From NCBI RefSeq assembly GCF_030282825.1, contig NZ_JASTZU010000018.1, positions 62,001 to 126,000 on the forward strand: a DNA stretch of 64,000 nucleotides. The letters run 5' to 3'. A program made the translations under genes and the position numbers. The notes under the pieces were generated by a model. The model did no database searches and had not been told where the DNA came from. It was given only the letters and a program-made list of their open reading frames with translations. This DNA is from Aquibacillus rhizosphaerae (lineage in GTDB: Bacteria; Bacillota; Bacilli; Bacillales; Amphibacillaceae). Below, in pieces: positions 18,944-27,228 of the stretch. Numbering within the stretch: position 1 is the first letter of the stretch; each line of letters opens with the position of its first letter.

Positions 18944-19303
18944 TTATTCTACGATTAATGTTGCGGTCATCTCTTCGTGACCTTCACCACATGGAACTGT
19001 ACATCTTATTGTATATTCTCCTGCTTTCAGTGATGTAGTGGCAGAACCTTCACCCTCAATATTTAGGTCTGTTCCTTCAATTTCAATACCATGGAAACCT
19101 TCATCATTTTTAAGATTAAATGTAATATCACCAGCTGTTGTTTTGTAAGTATCTTGTTCAAATTCCCAATTTGAAGCAACTAAATCTACAGTGTTCCCGG
19201 ATGAACTATCACTATTTCCTTCATTTGCGCTTTCATCACCACCACAAGCTGCCAAGAAAAGAATAAGTGAAGAAAACAAAACAGTTACGATTATTTTATT
19301 CAT
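18944..19303 (-). CDS. CuA-motif (cupredoxin-like) lipoprotein, copy 2
   Basis: This is a 119-residue paralogue of the gene at 17936. It has a lipoprotein signal ending LFLAAC-GG, a serine/asparagine-rich linker and a cupredoxin-like domain ending CTVPCGEGHEEM, with a further histidine in GFHGIEIEG, so all likely CuA ligands are kept. The two copies share most of the mature domain (VASNWEF, EFHG-type turn, GEYTIRC), and point to a duplication. A CRP/FNR-like palindrome lies 69-84 bases upstream of the start. A role in electron or copper delivery to the neighbouring ba3 oxidase is inferred from motif and position. Confidence 0.85.
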   Translation of the reverse strand: MNKIIVTVLFSSLILFLAACGGDESANEGNSDSSSGNTVDLVASNWEFEQDTYKTTAGDITFNLKNDEGFHGIEIEGTDLNIEGEGSATTSLKAGEYTIRCTVPCGEGHEEMTATLIVE

Positions 19304-19371
19304 GTTTAAATCCTCCTATATCATTTTTAAATATTTACAAAATCATTTTACAAACTTTCTAAACATTAAGG

Positions 19372-19387
19372 TTTGATTTATATCACA
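19372..19387 (-). promoter_or_regulatory. CRP/FNR-like site before CuA lipoprotein copy 2
   Basis: TTTGA-N6-TCACA matches the Bacillus FNR pattern TGTGA-N6-TCACA at eight of ten arm positions. It lies 69-84 bases upstream of the start codon, a sensible place for an activator. Similar sites precede the oxidase operon. Confidence 0.4.
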
Positions 19388-19433
19388 CTTAGCAAATTGT
19401 CTAAAACCTGTCACAATATTGACTGTAAGATCT

Positions 19434-19997
19434 CTATGTGGTTTTGAATTCTGATTGATCTGTAAAAACCCAATAAAATCCATATAAAATAAAACATGCA
19501 GCAAAAGCTAACGATCCCCAGCCAAGAGTTCTCTGTTCTATGATTAGATAATTGTTGCAAATTTGACTTTCAATACCAATATAGAGGTAACCCATGATAA
19601 TGAACTTAAGTGTAAAGAAAACATATACAATGCTTTTCGCTTTAGAACCGAGCTTCCCCCAACTATCACGGAGGGGTACTCCTGCTAAAAAAGTTAGACT
19701 GAAAAATTTAAAAATTTCAACGAATTGGAGTGTTAGAGCATCATCCATAGCTTTTGGAATCATCCAGTATAGCCAAATAATTAAAAAGAGTAGCATCCCC
19801 GGAATACCATTATCATTCCAATTTTTAAAAAATTGAGGAAATCTAATTTGAAAAAAGCGGGCTATTAAAAATCCAGAAAATACTAGTAAAGGCATTTGCA
19901 TATGCATGTGAATGATCATGATTGATTCTAAAAAAGTTGCTACGGGTGGAAGAATTAAGAAAATAAACAATATGAGTCCATACATTGCTTGTTTCAC
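19434..19997 (-). CDS. Polytopic membrane protein of the ba3 oxidase cluster
   Basis: The 187-residue product has about six hydrophobic helices and few charged residues. Near residue 30 it has IIHMHMQMP, a histidine/methionine-rich stretch that could bind copper or heme and recalls the CtaG (caa3 assembly) family, though I cannot assign it firmly. It begins three bases after the SCO gene and belongs to the same minus-strand operon as the oxidase subunits. An assembly or copper-handling role is therefore likely but inferred. Confidence 0.7.
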   Translation of the reverse strand: MKQAMYGLILFIFLILPPVATFLESIMIIHMHMQMPLLVFSGFLIARFFQIRFPQFFKNWNDNGIPGMLLFLIIWLYWMIPKAMDDALTLQFVEIFKFFSLTFLAGVPLRDSWGKLGSKAKSIVYVFFTLKFIIMGYLYIGIESQICNNYLIIEQRTLGWGSLAFAACFILYGFYWVFTDQSEFKTT

Positions 19998-19999
19998 TT

Positions 20000-20635
20000 T
20001 TAATCCCTCGCTTCTTTATCTAGATAAGTCAAAACAGTAGTTGCAGCTTCATCAATTTTTGTGAAATCCATTATTTCTAATAAGTTTCCATTTTTACTAA
20101 TAAAATAGAAAGCTGAGTTATGTTGAAAATTACCATAATCATCAGGGATGACGATAACACCAAGTGTTTCTAGTAAGTTATCTAATTCATCTGGATCATT
20201 AACACGTGCCATTCGCCAAGTGTCTCCATCGCTCTCAAAGTATGTTCTGTATTTAGATAATACCTCTGGATTATCTCGGCTTGGATCAAAACTAATACTT
20301 AGAAAGGCAATGTCTTTATCAAAGTACTTTTGGGGAATTTGCTTGTAGACATCACGCATATTCAGTTCTAATTGTGGACAAACAGTTCCACAGTTAGTAT
20401 ACATAAAAGTAATAAAGACGTATTTTTTATCAGCGAATTGATCGAAAGTATATGTTCTTTCTTGACTATCTTGGAGAATTACATTAGGAATGCTAGGTTT
20501 ATTTTGTTGTAATTCATACATTCTGGCACTCTCAGCCGTATAGACACGAAACCCATCAGTACCAAAATAAAACAAGCCTACTCCAAATAGGATGACAAGA
20601 ATAATTGTAAATTTAGTTCTATTGTTTTTATCCAT
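20000..20635 (-). CDS. SCO1/SenC-family copper chaperone
   Basis: SCO proteins deliver copper to, or reduce the thiols of, the CuA site of cytochrome oxidase subunit II. The 211-residue protein has one N-terminal membrane anchor (about 8-26), then a thioredoxin-like domain with the copper-binding TNCGTVCPQ (CxxxC) and the distal histidine in NFQHNSAFYF. The ATG at 20635 is preferred over an in-frame GTG nine bases earlier because AAAGGA is spaced properly for it. It lies between the membrane protein gene and the oxidase genes, as expected for a ba3 maturation factor. Confidence 0.9.
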   Translation of the reverse strand: MDKNNRTKFTIILVILFGVGLFYFGTDGFRVYTAESARMYELQQNKPSIPNVILQDSQERTYTFDQFADKKYVFITFMYTNCGTVCPQLELNMRDVYKQIPQKYFDKDIAFLSISFDPSRDNPEVLSKYRTYFESDGDTWRMARVNDPDELDNLLETLGVIVIPDDYGNFQHNSAFYFISKNGNLLEIMDFTKIDEAATTVLTYLDKEARD

Positions 20636-20712
20636 GCTGAACACGTCCTTTATAGAAATCAGAGGTCAGCAAGAGGATAGTAATCCTTTTACTGATCTCT
20701 AGTTCCGCTACA

Positions 20713-22392
20713 TTACCACGTGCGAATTGGTGGTGAACCTGGAGGTGCGTTTAAGATCATGTCTACAATTGGAACTACATAAGCCATTGAAATAACAGCA
20801 ATTAACAATACAATCCAAAGTCCCCACCGTTCAGTCCATAGTGGTGCTGGTGTTGCATCATCTTCTGGTTCAGCTACTGGAAATTCCGTATGACCTTTTG
20901 GTGCAAAGAACATCATGTTAAATACCGCATATACTTGAATGATAACGCCAATTAATAATAAAGTAGCTCCAATTGCAAATACCATTTCATAAGGTATCCA
21001 GCTAACTGCAATCTCGTGACCACCATACGTAGTATCTGATGTACGTCTTGGGTCTCCTAATAGTCCTACGATATGCATAGATCCAGCCATTAACGCCATA
21101 CCAACTGTCCAAACGTACGTCTGAATCACACCTATTTTATTCATTTTCGGTGTTAATTGACGCTTAGATAGATATGGAATTAACCAATAACAAATACCAA
21201 AGAATGTAAGAACTACGGATACACCGACAGTAATATGGAAATGTCCTACAACCCACATGGTATTATGAATAACTTGGTTTAATTGATTACTAGTGTTTAC
21301 AATTCCCCCAGCACCACCAGGGATGAAGGAAATCATCGCTATCATTGGAGCTAGGAAACGTACATCACCCCAAGGCAATTTCTTGAGCCAACCTAGTAAC
21401 CCTTTACCACCCAATTTTCTTCCTGTTCTTTCAAGCACAAAGAACATAGCAAATGCGGTCATAAGTGATGGTACAGCAATCGATAAACTCATAAATACAT
21501 GTAAGAATTTAACGGATTGTGAGATACCAGGATCAACAATTTGATGGTGAAATCCACCAGGAATATTTAAAATTACTAATAAAATAATAACAAGCCTTAT
21601 TAACTTCTCACTGAAGTGTCTACCACCAATTATTTTAGGTACAATTACATACCAAGCAGACGTTGCGACAAGATACCAGATGTTTACTAATGTGTGTCCA
21701 AACCACCAAAACAAAGTTCTTCCAACCATAACATTAGTCGTTTCTACAAGTCCCATTGACCAAGGAATCAATGTGAACACTTCAATGGTTACGCCGATAC
21801 TTGCGAAAAACCATAATATAAATACCCCCATTGCAAAGAATGCTAGTATTGGTGTTGTTTGCCCGGGGTGGTTTTTTCGCCAATAACGATAATTGATGAA
21901 TACTCCAAAGCAACATGCCCATATACCAAGAACTACAAAGACTAATCCAATATAAAAAATCGGATGCGCTGCAAGTGGTGGATAAAATGTATATAATACC
22001 GATGCTTCATTTAACACAATCATCACTGTAACCATGACAACGCCAATGAGCATTAAGGCGAAACCTATCCAAGCTAGTTTGCGCACTTTAGAAAGTAACC
22101 CACCAAAAGAATGGGAAAGGTTCGCATATTGATAACCTATCGTAAATGTAGCAGTAAAAACTACTAATAATAGTAAACCGTGTGCAGTTAACACCTGATA
22201 ATAGTTTAACCATGAAGGTAATTGAATTAGTCCCGCTCGTTCCAATCCTTGAAGCATACCTAGTATCCCGCCAATCAATAAGGAGACGAATGCAACAGTT
22301 AAATAAGAAAGTGAGACTTTTGCATCGTTAGGATTTACACCTAATATTTTCTTAGGATTGTTACGAATTGTTTCTCTAAGTGTTTGTTCCAT
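20713..22392 (-). CDS. cbaA: ba3-type cytochrome c oxidase subunit I
   Basis: This is the catalytic heme-copper subunit that reduces oxygen to water and pumps protons. The 559-residue membrane protein has about 13 helices. Conserved histidines are visible in LTAHGLLLL (low-spin heme), WWFGHTLVNIWYL and FHHQIVDPG (CuB) and VGHFHITVGV (heme ligands). The sequence fits the B-type (ba3, Thermus-like) group better than the larger A-type CtaD. GGAGGG precedes the ATG. It follows subunits IIa and II in one operon. B-type oxidases are usually high-affinity enzymes. Confidence 0.94.
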   Translation of the reverse strand: MEQTLRETIRNNPKKILGVNPNDAKVSLSYLTVAFVSLLIGGILGMLQGLERAGLIQLPSWLNYYQVLTAHGLLLLVVFTATFTIGYQYANLSHSFGGLLSKVRKLAWIGFALMLIGVVMVTVMIVLNEASVLYTFYPPLAAHPIFYIGLVFVVLGIWACCFGVFINYRYWRKNHPGQTTPILAFFAMGVFILWFFASIGVTIEVFTLIPWSMGLVETTNVMVGRTLFWWFGHTLVNIWYLVATSAWYVIVPKIIGGRHFSEKLIRLVIILLVILNIPGGFHHQIVDPGISQSVKFLHVFMSLSIAVPSLMTAFAMFFVLERTGRKLGGKGLLGWLKKLPWGDVRFLAPMIAMISFIPGGAGGIVNTSNQLNQVIHNTMWVVGHFHITVGVSVVLTFFGICYWLIPYLSKRQLTPKMNKIGVIQTYVWTVGMALMAGSMHIVGLLGDPRRTSDTTYGGHEIAVSWIPYEMVFAIGATLLLIGVIIQVYAVFNMMFFAPKGHTEFPVAEPEDDATPAPLWTERWGLWIVLLIAVISMAYVVPIVDMILNAPPGSPPIRTW

Positions 22393-22407
22393 TATTGTTT
22401 CCCTCCT

Positions 22408-22869
22408 TTATTTCACCGTGATCGTAGTACTCATCGCTTGGTGTCCGATGCCACAATATTCATTACAGATAACTAAATACTCACCTGGTTTTGTGAACGT
22501 ATGTGAAATCTTTTGGATATGACCAGGCATCACCATTGCATTTATGTTTGTTCCAGGGATTTGGAATCCGTGTGTAACATCTTTAGAAGTCATCGTGAAA
22601 TGGACTTCTGCTCCAACAGGTAGTTCAATACTATTAGGCGTAAAACCAAATGCCTGCAAAGTCATGACTACTTCAAACTCATTGTCGCCAATTTCTTTGA
22701 TTCCTGGATTGTTAAATGGAGCTGTCGTATCCACTTTTTGAGGATCAATTACTTCTTTATGACTAGGTGGACCCATACCTAAGGCAAATGTTTGATAACC
22801 AACAATTATCATAAATACAATTAATATACCGACACTTACTGTAATCCAAATTTCTTCTAACCGCTGCAT
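22408..22869 (-). CDS. cbaB: ba3-type cytochrome c oxidase subunit II
   Basis: Subunit II accepts electrons through a CuA centre and passes them to subunit I. The 153-residue protein has a single N-terminal helix (about 9-29) and a cupredoxin domain ending CNEYCGIGHQAM, with the upstream ligand His in VTHGFQIPGT. All CuA ligands are present. The single anchor and short length are typical of B-type oxidases, in contrast to the long A-type CtaC. GGGAGG lies before the ATG, and cbaA starts 15 bases after its stop. Confidence 0.94.
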   Translation of the reverse strand: MQRLEEIWITVSVGILIVFMIIVGYQTFALGMGPPSHKEVIDPQKVDTTAPFNNPGIKEIGDNEFEVVMTLQAFGFTPNSIELPVGAEVHFTMTSKDVTHGFQIPGTNINAMVMPGHIQKISHTFTKPGEYLVICNEYCGIGHQAMSTTITVK

Positions 22870-22883
22870 CTAAATTACCTCCC

Positions 22884-23030
22884 TTAGACTCTATCCATAT
22901 AAATCCAAAATACAGTTACCCACATAACTACAATAACCGCTGCTAAAACACCTACAGAAAATAGAGTGCCTTTAAGTGATTTTTCATCATGTAATTCTTT
23001 GTGGGAATCGTTTGGTTTTGTCTGTATCAT
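22884..23030 (-). CDS. Cytochrome c oxidase subunit IIa (48 aa)
   Basis: This small gene encodes a 48-residue protein with a polar start (MIQTKPNDSHKELHDEK) and one hydrophobic helix (about 22-44). In Thermus-type ba3 oxidases a subunit IIa of about this size supplies the helix that subunit II lacks, and its gene precedes subunit II, exactly as here. AGGAGGAGA lies nine bases before the ATG. It stops 15 bases before cbaB. It is easily missed because of its size. Confidence 0.85.
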   Translation of the reverse strand: MIQTKPNDSHKELHDEKSLKGTLFSVGVLAAVIVVMWVTVFWIYMDRV

Positions 23031-23092
23031 ACGTATCTCCTCCTAACCAAGATTGCTTACTATTATTTTAATTAAACAAAAGATACTTAAAA

Positions 23093-23129
23093 GTGAACTA
23101 AATCACGGGTACCTGTGATATTAAACACA
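23093..23129 (-). promoter_or_regulatory. Tandem CRP/FNR-like sites before the ba3 operon
   Basis: Two palindromes of CRP/FNR type lie 60-100 bases upstream of subunit IIa: GTGA-N6-TCAC at 23093-23106 (perfect core) and TGTGA-N6-ACACA at 23114-23129 (one arm imperfect). Their centres are about 22 bases apart, two helical turns. Oxygen- or redox-dependent control of the oxidase would make sense, but the regulator is not known. Confidence 0.45.
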
Positions 23130-23337
23130 ATCATTAAAATGAATTAATAGAAAGAAAAACAGGAATTTGAGAGTTAGTGATAAAAAGGTAAGAGAGTTAG
23201 GGAGAAAATAGAAAATACTAATTTGAAAATGATTCATAGTGTATGGATATTATGAAGGAGGGTAATAAAATATAGAGAAGAAAGTGAAGGGTGTAAAGTG
23301 GTATAGATTATGTACAAAGGAAGACATAGCCTTCGCT
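23130..23337. other. Non-coding upstream region
   Basis: I see no gene or clear structure between the operator pair and the end of the exonuclease gene. The sequence is purine-rich on the plus strand (AAGGTAAGAGAGTTAGGGAG). Confidence 0.5.
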
Positions 23338-24267
23338 TCAAATTGCTAAGTGTTTTATCGGTTTGATAATGTGATCATCCAAAATCATTATTTTAGATGA
23401 GTGTGTAAAGTGATTTTGATAGGTGATCAGCAATTCTTCATAAAACTCTTTAATCATACGAACTACATTTATGTTATCTTTTGAAAATAACCCAGATCTG
23501 TTGATTAGAATATTTTCATATTTCTTAACTAGTCGCTTTACTTTTTTAATCATTTTTTGAGCATGTTTCAAATGATAGATGTCTTTCATATCCTCGAGTA
23601 AAATCTCTAAATCTCGTTTCATTTCTTCCTTTAACAGCACATTTATTCTTGATGTGATTTCTGTTACTTCTCCATCAAAAATAAAGTGATTAAGCATGAT
23701 TAAATCGGATTTCAACGCTTGGTTTGAAAAACTAATGTAGATTCTTAATGTGTTGTATGCATCATACATAGGATTGTGTTGTTGTCCAATAAATTCTAGT
23801 CCGTATAAATCTAAAGCGTTTTGAACAGATAGGTTATTTTTAGAAACTCTTTTTGATAGAATATCTTGAAAGTCTAAATACCTAGCTTCTATTTTATCAA
23901 TAGTTGTTGAAGAGATAGGATGTTTTTCAGCATCTAATTTTAATCGCGTTAAATCACTTTTTGACCACGAAAAAAAACGTGATTTTTTAACGCCACCAAC
24001 CCAAGTTAGGAATGAAGCGAATACATCTTCAAATGTATTTGCATCAACTAAGTCTGAATCATGTATTCCTGTTAGTTTTTTACAAAAATTACTTAGAGGT
24101 TTTAATTTTGTTGGGCGAATATATTGATCAAAATAGGTTACTTTTTCTGTTTCGATTTCATATTTAACAGCGCCTAAGCGGATAGCTTCCATATCTTCAA
24201 AAGGCATACCACGATTAGAACAAATCATTTCAAAATCAAAAAAGACAAAATGTTTCACTTCCGCCAT
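23338..24267 (-). CDS. DEDDh 3'-5' exonuclease with C-terminal extension
   Basis: Residues 1-185 form an exonuclease domain of the DnaQ/ERI-1 (KapD-like) type. The four acidic residues and histidine are visible: FFDFEMIC (DxE), the aspartate of GIHDSDL/SWSKSDLTRL, and QHNPMYDAYNT (H-x4-D). It should trim single-stranded or structured DNA or RNA. Residues from about 190 to 309 form a mostly helical, charged region that I do not recognise. GAGGAGGATAA precedes the ATG. The gene is alone and its physiological target is unknown. Confidence 0.82.
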   Translation of the reverse strand: MAEVKHFVFFDFEMICSNRGMPFEDMEAIRLGAVKYEIETEKVTYFDQYIRPTKLKPLSNFCKKLTGIHDSDLVDANTFEDVFASFLTWVGGVKKSRFFSWSKSDLTRLKLDAEKHPISSTTIDKIEARYLDFQDILSKRVSKNNLSVQNALDLYGLEFIGQQHNPMYDAYNTLRIYISFSNQALKSDLIMLNHFIFDGEVTEITSRINVLLKEEMKRDLEILLEDMKDIYHLKHAQKMIKKVKRLVKKYENILINRSGLFSKDNINVVRMIKEFYEELLITYQNHFTHSSKIMILDDHIIKPIKHLAI

Positions 24268-24918
24268 TTAATTTATCCTCCTCTCCAGCATACTATTATA
24301 ATCGATTATTTTATTATAAAGAAGGTGTAATTATTTCCAAAGTTGCATTAAGTCAACCATAAGCTTATTAATGTTATAAGTGGAATAGTAAACAATGAAA
24401 AGATGTGGAGTAGATGGTAGTAATAACAGCCGATTGTTCGTTTGTGTACTTTGAAAATAATACGGTTTATAACATAAATGTTGGCATGGCAGATAGAATA
24501 ATGACCTTTAGCATTTTGTTCAAGTGGGCTACTACTAACAACGACAATCACGATAAGGAGGTATCAGTAATACTTGTTGCAAGATTGTATTGTTCACCTC
24601 GGTATTAAATACACAGTTTCATATAATAGAAGGTACTGCTACATTAGTTCAGATTTTGCTTCTGTTGCGATTGGAGTCTGAGTTGCAATCAAGGATACTA
24701 ACCCAATAATTACCTCATTACTACAATTATGTAGATACTACAAAGATTTCCATATTATTGATTCTGCCTCCATATACCAAAAGTTCTAGAACTGATTTTC
24801 ACATACGATAACACATCTGCACAGTGTTTGAATGTATGTTCATCTAATTGGACTTTATTTATAAATAATAACTATTTGTTCATAATATCATTAGATGAAT
24901 TATGAGGGGAGTTACAAT
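24268..24918. other. Gap before uvsE
   Basis: Short open frames here (for example 24414-24608) lack ribosome sites and protein-like composition, so I do not annotate them. A perfect 12-base palindrome AGTTCTAGAACT is at 24783-24794, about 125 bases before uvsE. I see no RNA gene. Confidence 0.4.
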
Positions 24919-25884
24919 ATGACAATTTTTCGTTTTGGTTATGTAGCAATGAGTAAACACGTAAAAAATAGTTCACCTTCTCAAACGATGACATATAAAA
25001 ATTTCATTCAACATACAAACCGTGAGGCTGCGGTAAGGAAACTTGAATTGCTTGCAAATACAAATATAGAAAATTGCATTCGACTATTAAAACATAATAA
25101 AGCATTTGATATATCCCTTTTTAGATTGAGCTCTAAGTTAATTCCACTAGCAACACATGAAGAATTAGCAGGATGGAATTACATAGAGAATACGAAAGAA
25201 AAGCTTAGGCAATTGGGGGATTTTGCAACAGAAAACGACATGAGAATCGGGTTTCATCCAGATCATTTCGTTGTCTTAAATTCCACAAAAACAGATATAG
25301 TAAAAAGCTCTGTGAAAAATCTGAAGTATCACTTTGATTTACTGACTGCAATGAATATTAATCCAATTCACCGATGCGTATTACATGTAGGAGGTAGTTA
25401 TGGTAATAAGCCTGAAGCGTTAGAAAGGTTTATAGAAAATTGGGGAAGGGTTTCAAAAAGAATACAACAAATGATTATTCTGGAAAATGATGATAAAACC
25501 TTTCATGTGGAAGATGTGTTATTTTTATGTGAAAAATTATCTATTCCATTAGTATTTGATATTCATCACCACTTAGCAAACCATGAACAATCTGATTGGA
25601 TGGTTTATTGGGATCGAATTGTTCACACATGGAAGGATTCTAATGTACCAATTAAAATTCATTTATCAAGTCCTAAAAATGAAAAACAGTTTAGGCATCA
25701 TGCTGACTATATAGAACCAGAACTATTTTTAGATTTCGCAAAAAAGGTTAATGGTAGTGTTGAGCAAGTGGACTGTATGATTGAAGCAAAACAAAAAGAT
25801 GATGCGTTATTTCAATTAATGCGAAACTTAAAAGAGAATAAAGATGTGGATTGGATTAACAATGGCACAATTCGCCTACACTAA
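24919..25884 (+). CDS. uvsE: UV DNA damage endonuclease
   Basis: UvsE nicks DNA 5' to pyrimidine dimers and other lesions, starting an alternative excision repair route. The 321-residue TIM-barrel enzyme shows FRFGYVAMS at the start, ISLFRLSSKLIPL, the metal-binding IGFHPDHFVVLN, CVLHVGGSYGNK, LENDDKTF, VFDIHHH and IHLSSPK segments, all typical of the family. The ATG at 24919 follows GAGGGGAG (24904-24911) by seven bases; an in-frame ATG at 24895 would swallow that site. It is followed by an unrelated rhodanese gene and is probably monocistronic. Confidence 0.93.
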   Translation: MTIFRFGYVAMSKHVKNSSPSQTMTYKNFIQHTNREAAVRKLELLANTNIENCIRLLKHNKAFDISLFRLSSKLIPLATHEELAGWNYIENTKEKLRQLGDFATENDMRIGFHPDHFVVLNSTKTDIVKSSVKNLKYHFDLLTAMNINPIHRCVLHVGGSYGNKPEALERFIENWGRVSKRIQQMIILENDDKTFHVEDVLFLCEKLSIPLVFDIHHHLANHEQSDWMVYWDRIVHTWKDSNVPIKIHLSSPKNEKQFRHHADYIEPELFLDFAKKVNGSVEQVDCMIEAKQKDDALFQLMRNLKENKDVDWINNGTIRLH

Positions 25885-25966
25885 TTTTTAATCAATCAAA
25901 ACGGTGGTATGTTAGTCATGTACTTGGTATGATAAATAATAAATGGGTTGTAAAGGGAGGATCATT

Positions 25967-26263
25967 ATGAAAGAAGTAACACCAGTGGAAGTTGAACAAG
26001 CGTTAGGTGAAGAAAATGAAGTCAATATCATTGATGTAAGGGAAGACGTAGAAGTCGCATCTGGCATTATTCCAACGGCTATTCATATTCCACTTGGCGA
26101 TGTTGAATCACGTATGGATGAATTGAATAAAGATAAAGATTACATTATTGTTTGTCGCTCTGGTCAACGTAGCGCTCATGCTTGTCAATTTTTAGATAGT
26201 CATGGTTATAAAGTAGCCAATATGGTCGGTGGAATGCTTGATTGGCAAGGACCGACAAAATAA
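25967..26263 (+). CDS. Rhodanese-like sulfurtransferase domain protein
   Basis: This single-domain rhodanese (98 residues) has the active-site loop CRSGQR with the sulfur-carrying cysteine near residue 64, and the family motifs NIIDVRE and IPTAIHIPL. It may transfer sulfane sulfur to an acceptor or act in cyanide/thiosulfate chemistry. AAGGGAGG precedes the ATG at 25967. The cysteine synthase gene follows after 18 bases, so a shared role in sulfur handling is plausible. Confidence 0.88.
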   Translation: MKEVTPVEVEQALGEENEVNIIDVREDVEVASGIIPTAIHIPLGDVESRMDELNKDKDYIIVCRSGQRSAHACQFLDSHGYKVANMVGGMLDWQGPTK

Positions 26264-26281
26264 ATAGGGGGAAAGAAAGTC

Positions 26282-27202
26282 ATGAAGGTAGTTAACAACA
26301 TAACCGAGTTGATTGGAGATACACCTCTCGTTAAACTAAACCGTTTAGTTCCTAAAGATGCAGCAGAGATTTATGTAAAACTTGAAATGTTTAACCCTTC
26401 CGGCAGTGTGAAGGATCGTGCTGCATTTAATATGATAAAAACTGCAGAAGAACAAGGAATCATTCATCCCGGGGATACGATTATTGAACCTACAAGTGGT
26501 AACACAGGAATTGGACTAGCAATGACCGCCGCTGCCAAAGGCTATAAAGCTATTCTTGTAATGCCAGATAATATGACAAAAGAACGAATTAATATTCTTA
26601 AGGCATTTGGGGCTAAGGTAGATTTAACTCCAAGTGATAAAAAAATGCCGGGTGCAATAGAAAGAGCAAAAGAATTACATAAACAGATTCCTAATAGTTT
26701 TATTCCACAACAATTTGAGAATAGTGCAAACCCTGATATTCATCGTACAACAACTGCTATAGAGATAGCGAAACAAGTTGATAATCAGTTAGATGCATTT
26801 ATCGCTACTGCTGGAACAGGAGGAACGGTTACAGGTACTGGTGAAAAACTTAAAGAGTTAATTCCAGGTATTTATATTGCAGTAGTCGAGCCAAAAGGGT
26901 CTCCTGTTCTTTCAGGTGGTAAGCCTGGAAAACATAAATTAGTGGGGACTAGTCCTGGCTTTGTACCAAGTATTTTAAATACAAGTGTTTATGATGAAAT
27001 CATACAAATTAGTGATGAAGACGCTATTAATACATTCAAAGAATTAGCTTCTAAAGAAGGTATTTTTGTAGGCCCGTCAGGTGGAGCTGCCGTCTATGCA
27101 GCGATAGAAGTGGCAAAAAGATTAGGTAAGGGTAAAAAAGTTGTATGTATTGCTCCAGATACAGGAGAACGTTATTTAAGCATGAATCTATTTGATGAGT
27201 AA
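26282..27202 (+). CDS. cysK: Cysteine synthase (O-acetylserine sulfhydrylase)
   Basis: The enzyme makes cysteine from O-acetylserine and sulfide with PLP. The 306-residue protein has the PLP lysine in NPSGSVKDRAA (about residue 43), the substrate loop PTSGNTGIG, the phosphate-binding GTGGTVTGTG and the C-terminal PDTGERYLS. CysK, CysM and OAS-TL variants are hard to separate; the sequence TSPGFVPSIL agrees with CysK. It lies in an apparent operon with the rhodanese gene before it and the NAD(P)-binding protein after it. Confidence 0.92.
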   Translation: MKVVNNITELIGDTPLVKLNRLVPKDAAEIYVKLEMFNPSGSVKDRAAFNMIKTAEEQGIIHPGDTIIEPTSGNTGIGLAMTAAAKGYKAILVMPDNMTKERINILKAFGAKVDLTPSDKKMPGAIERAKELHKQIPNSFIPQQFENSANPDIHRTTTAIEIAKQVDNQLDAFIATAGTGGTVTGTGEKLKELIPGIYIAVVEPKGSPVLSGGKPGKHKLVGTSPGFVPSILNTSVYDEIIQISDEDAINTFKELASKEGIFVGPSGGAAVYAAIEVAKRLGKGKKVVCIAPDTGERYLSMNLFDE

Positions 27203-27228
27203 ATTTTTAAAATAGAAAGGCTGAGTTG

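Noticed and set aside
24348-24608. Overlapping open frames on both strands upstream of uvsE
   Set aside because: Both lack ribosome sites and recognisable composition; two overlapping frames in opposite directions point to chance.
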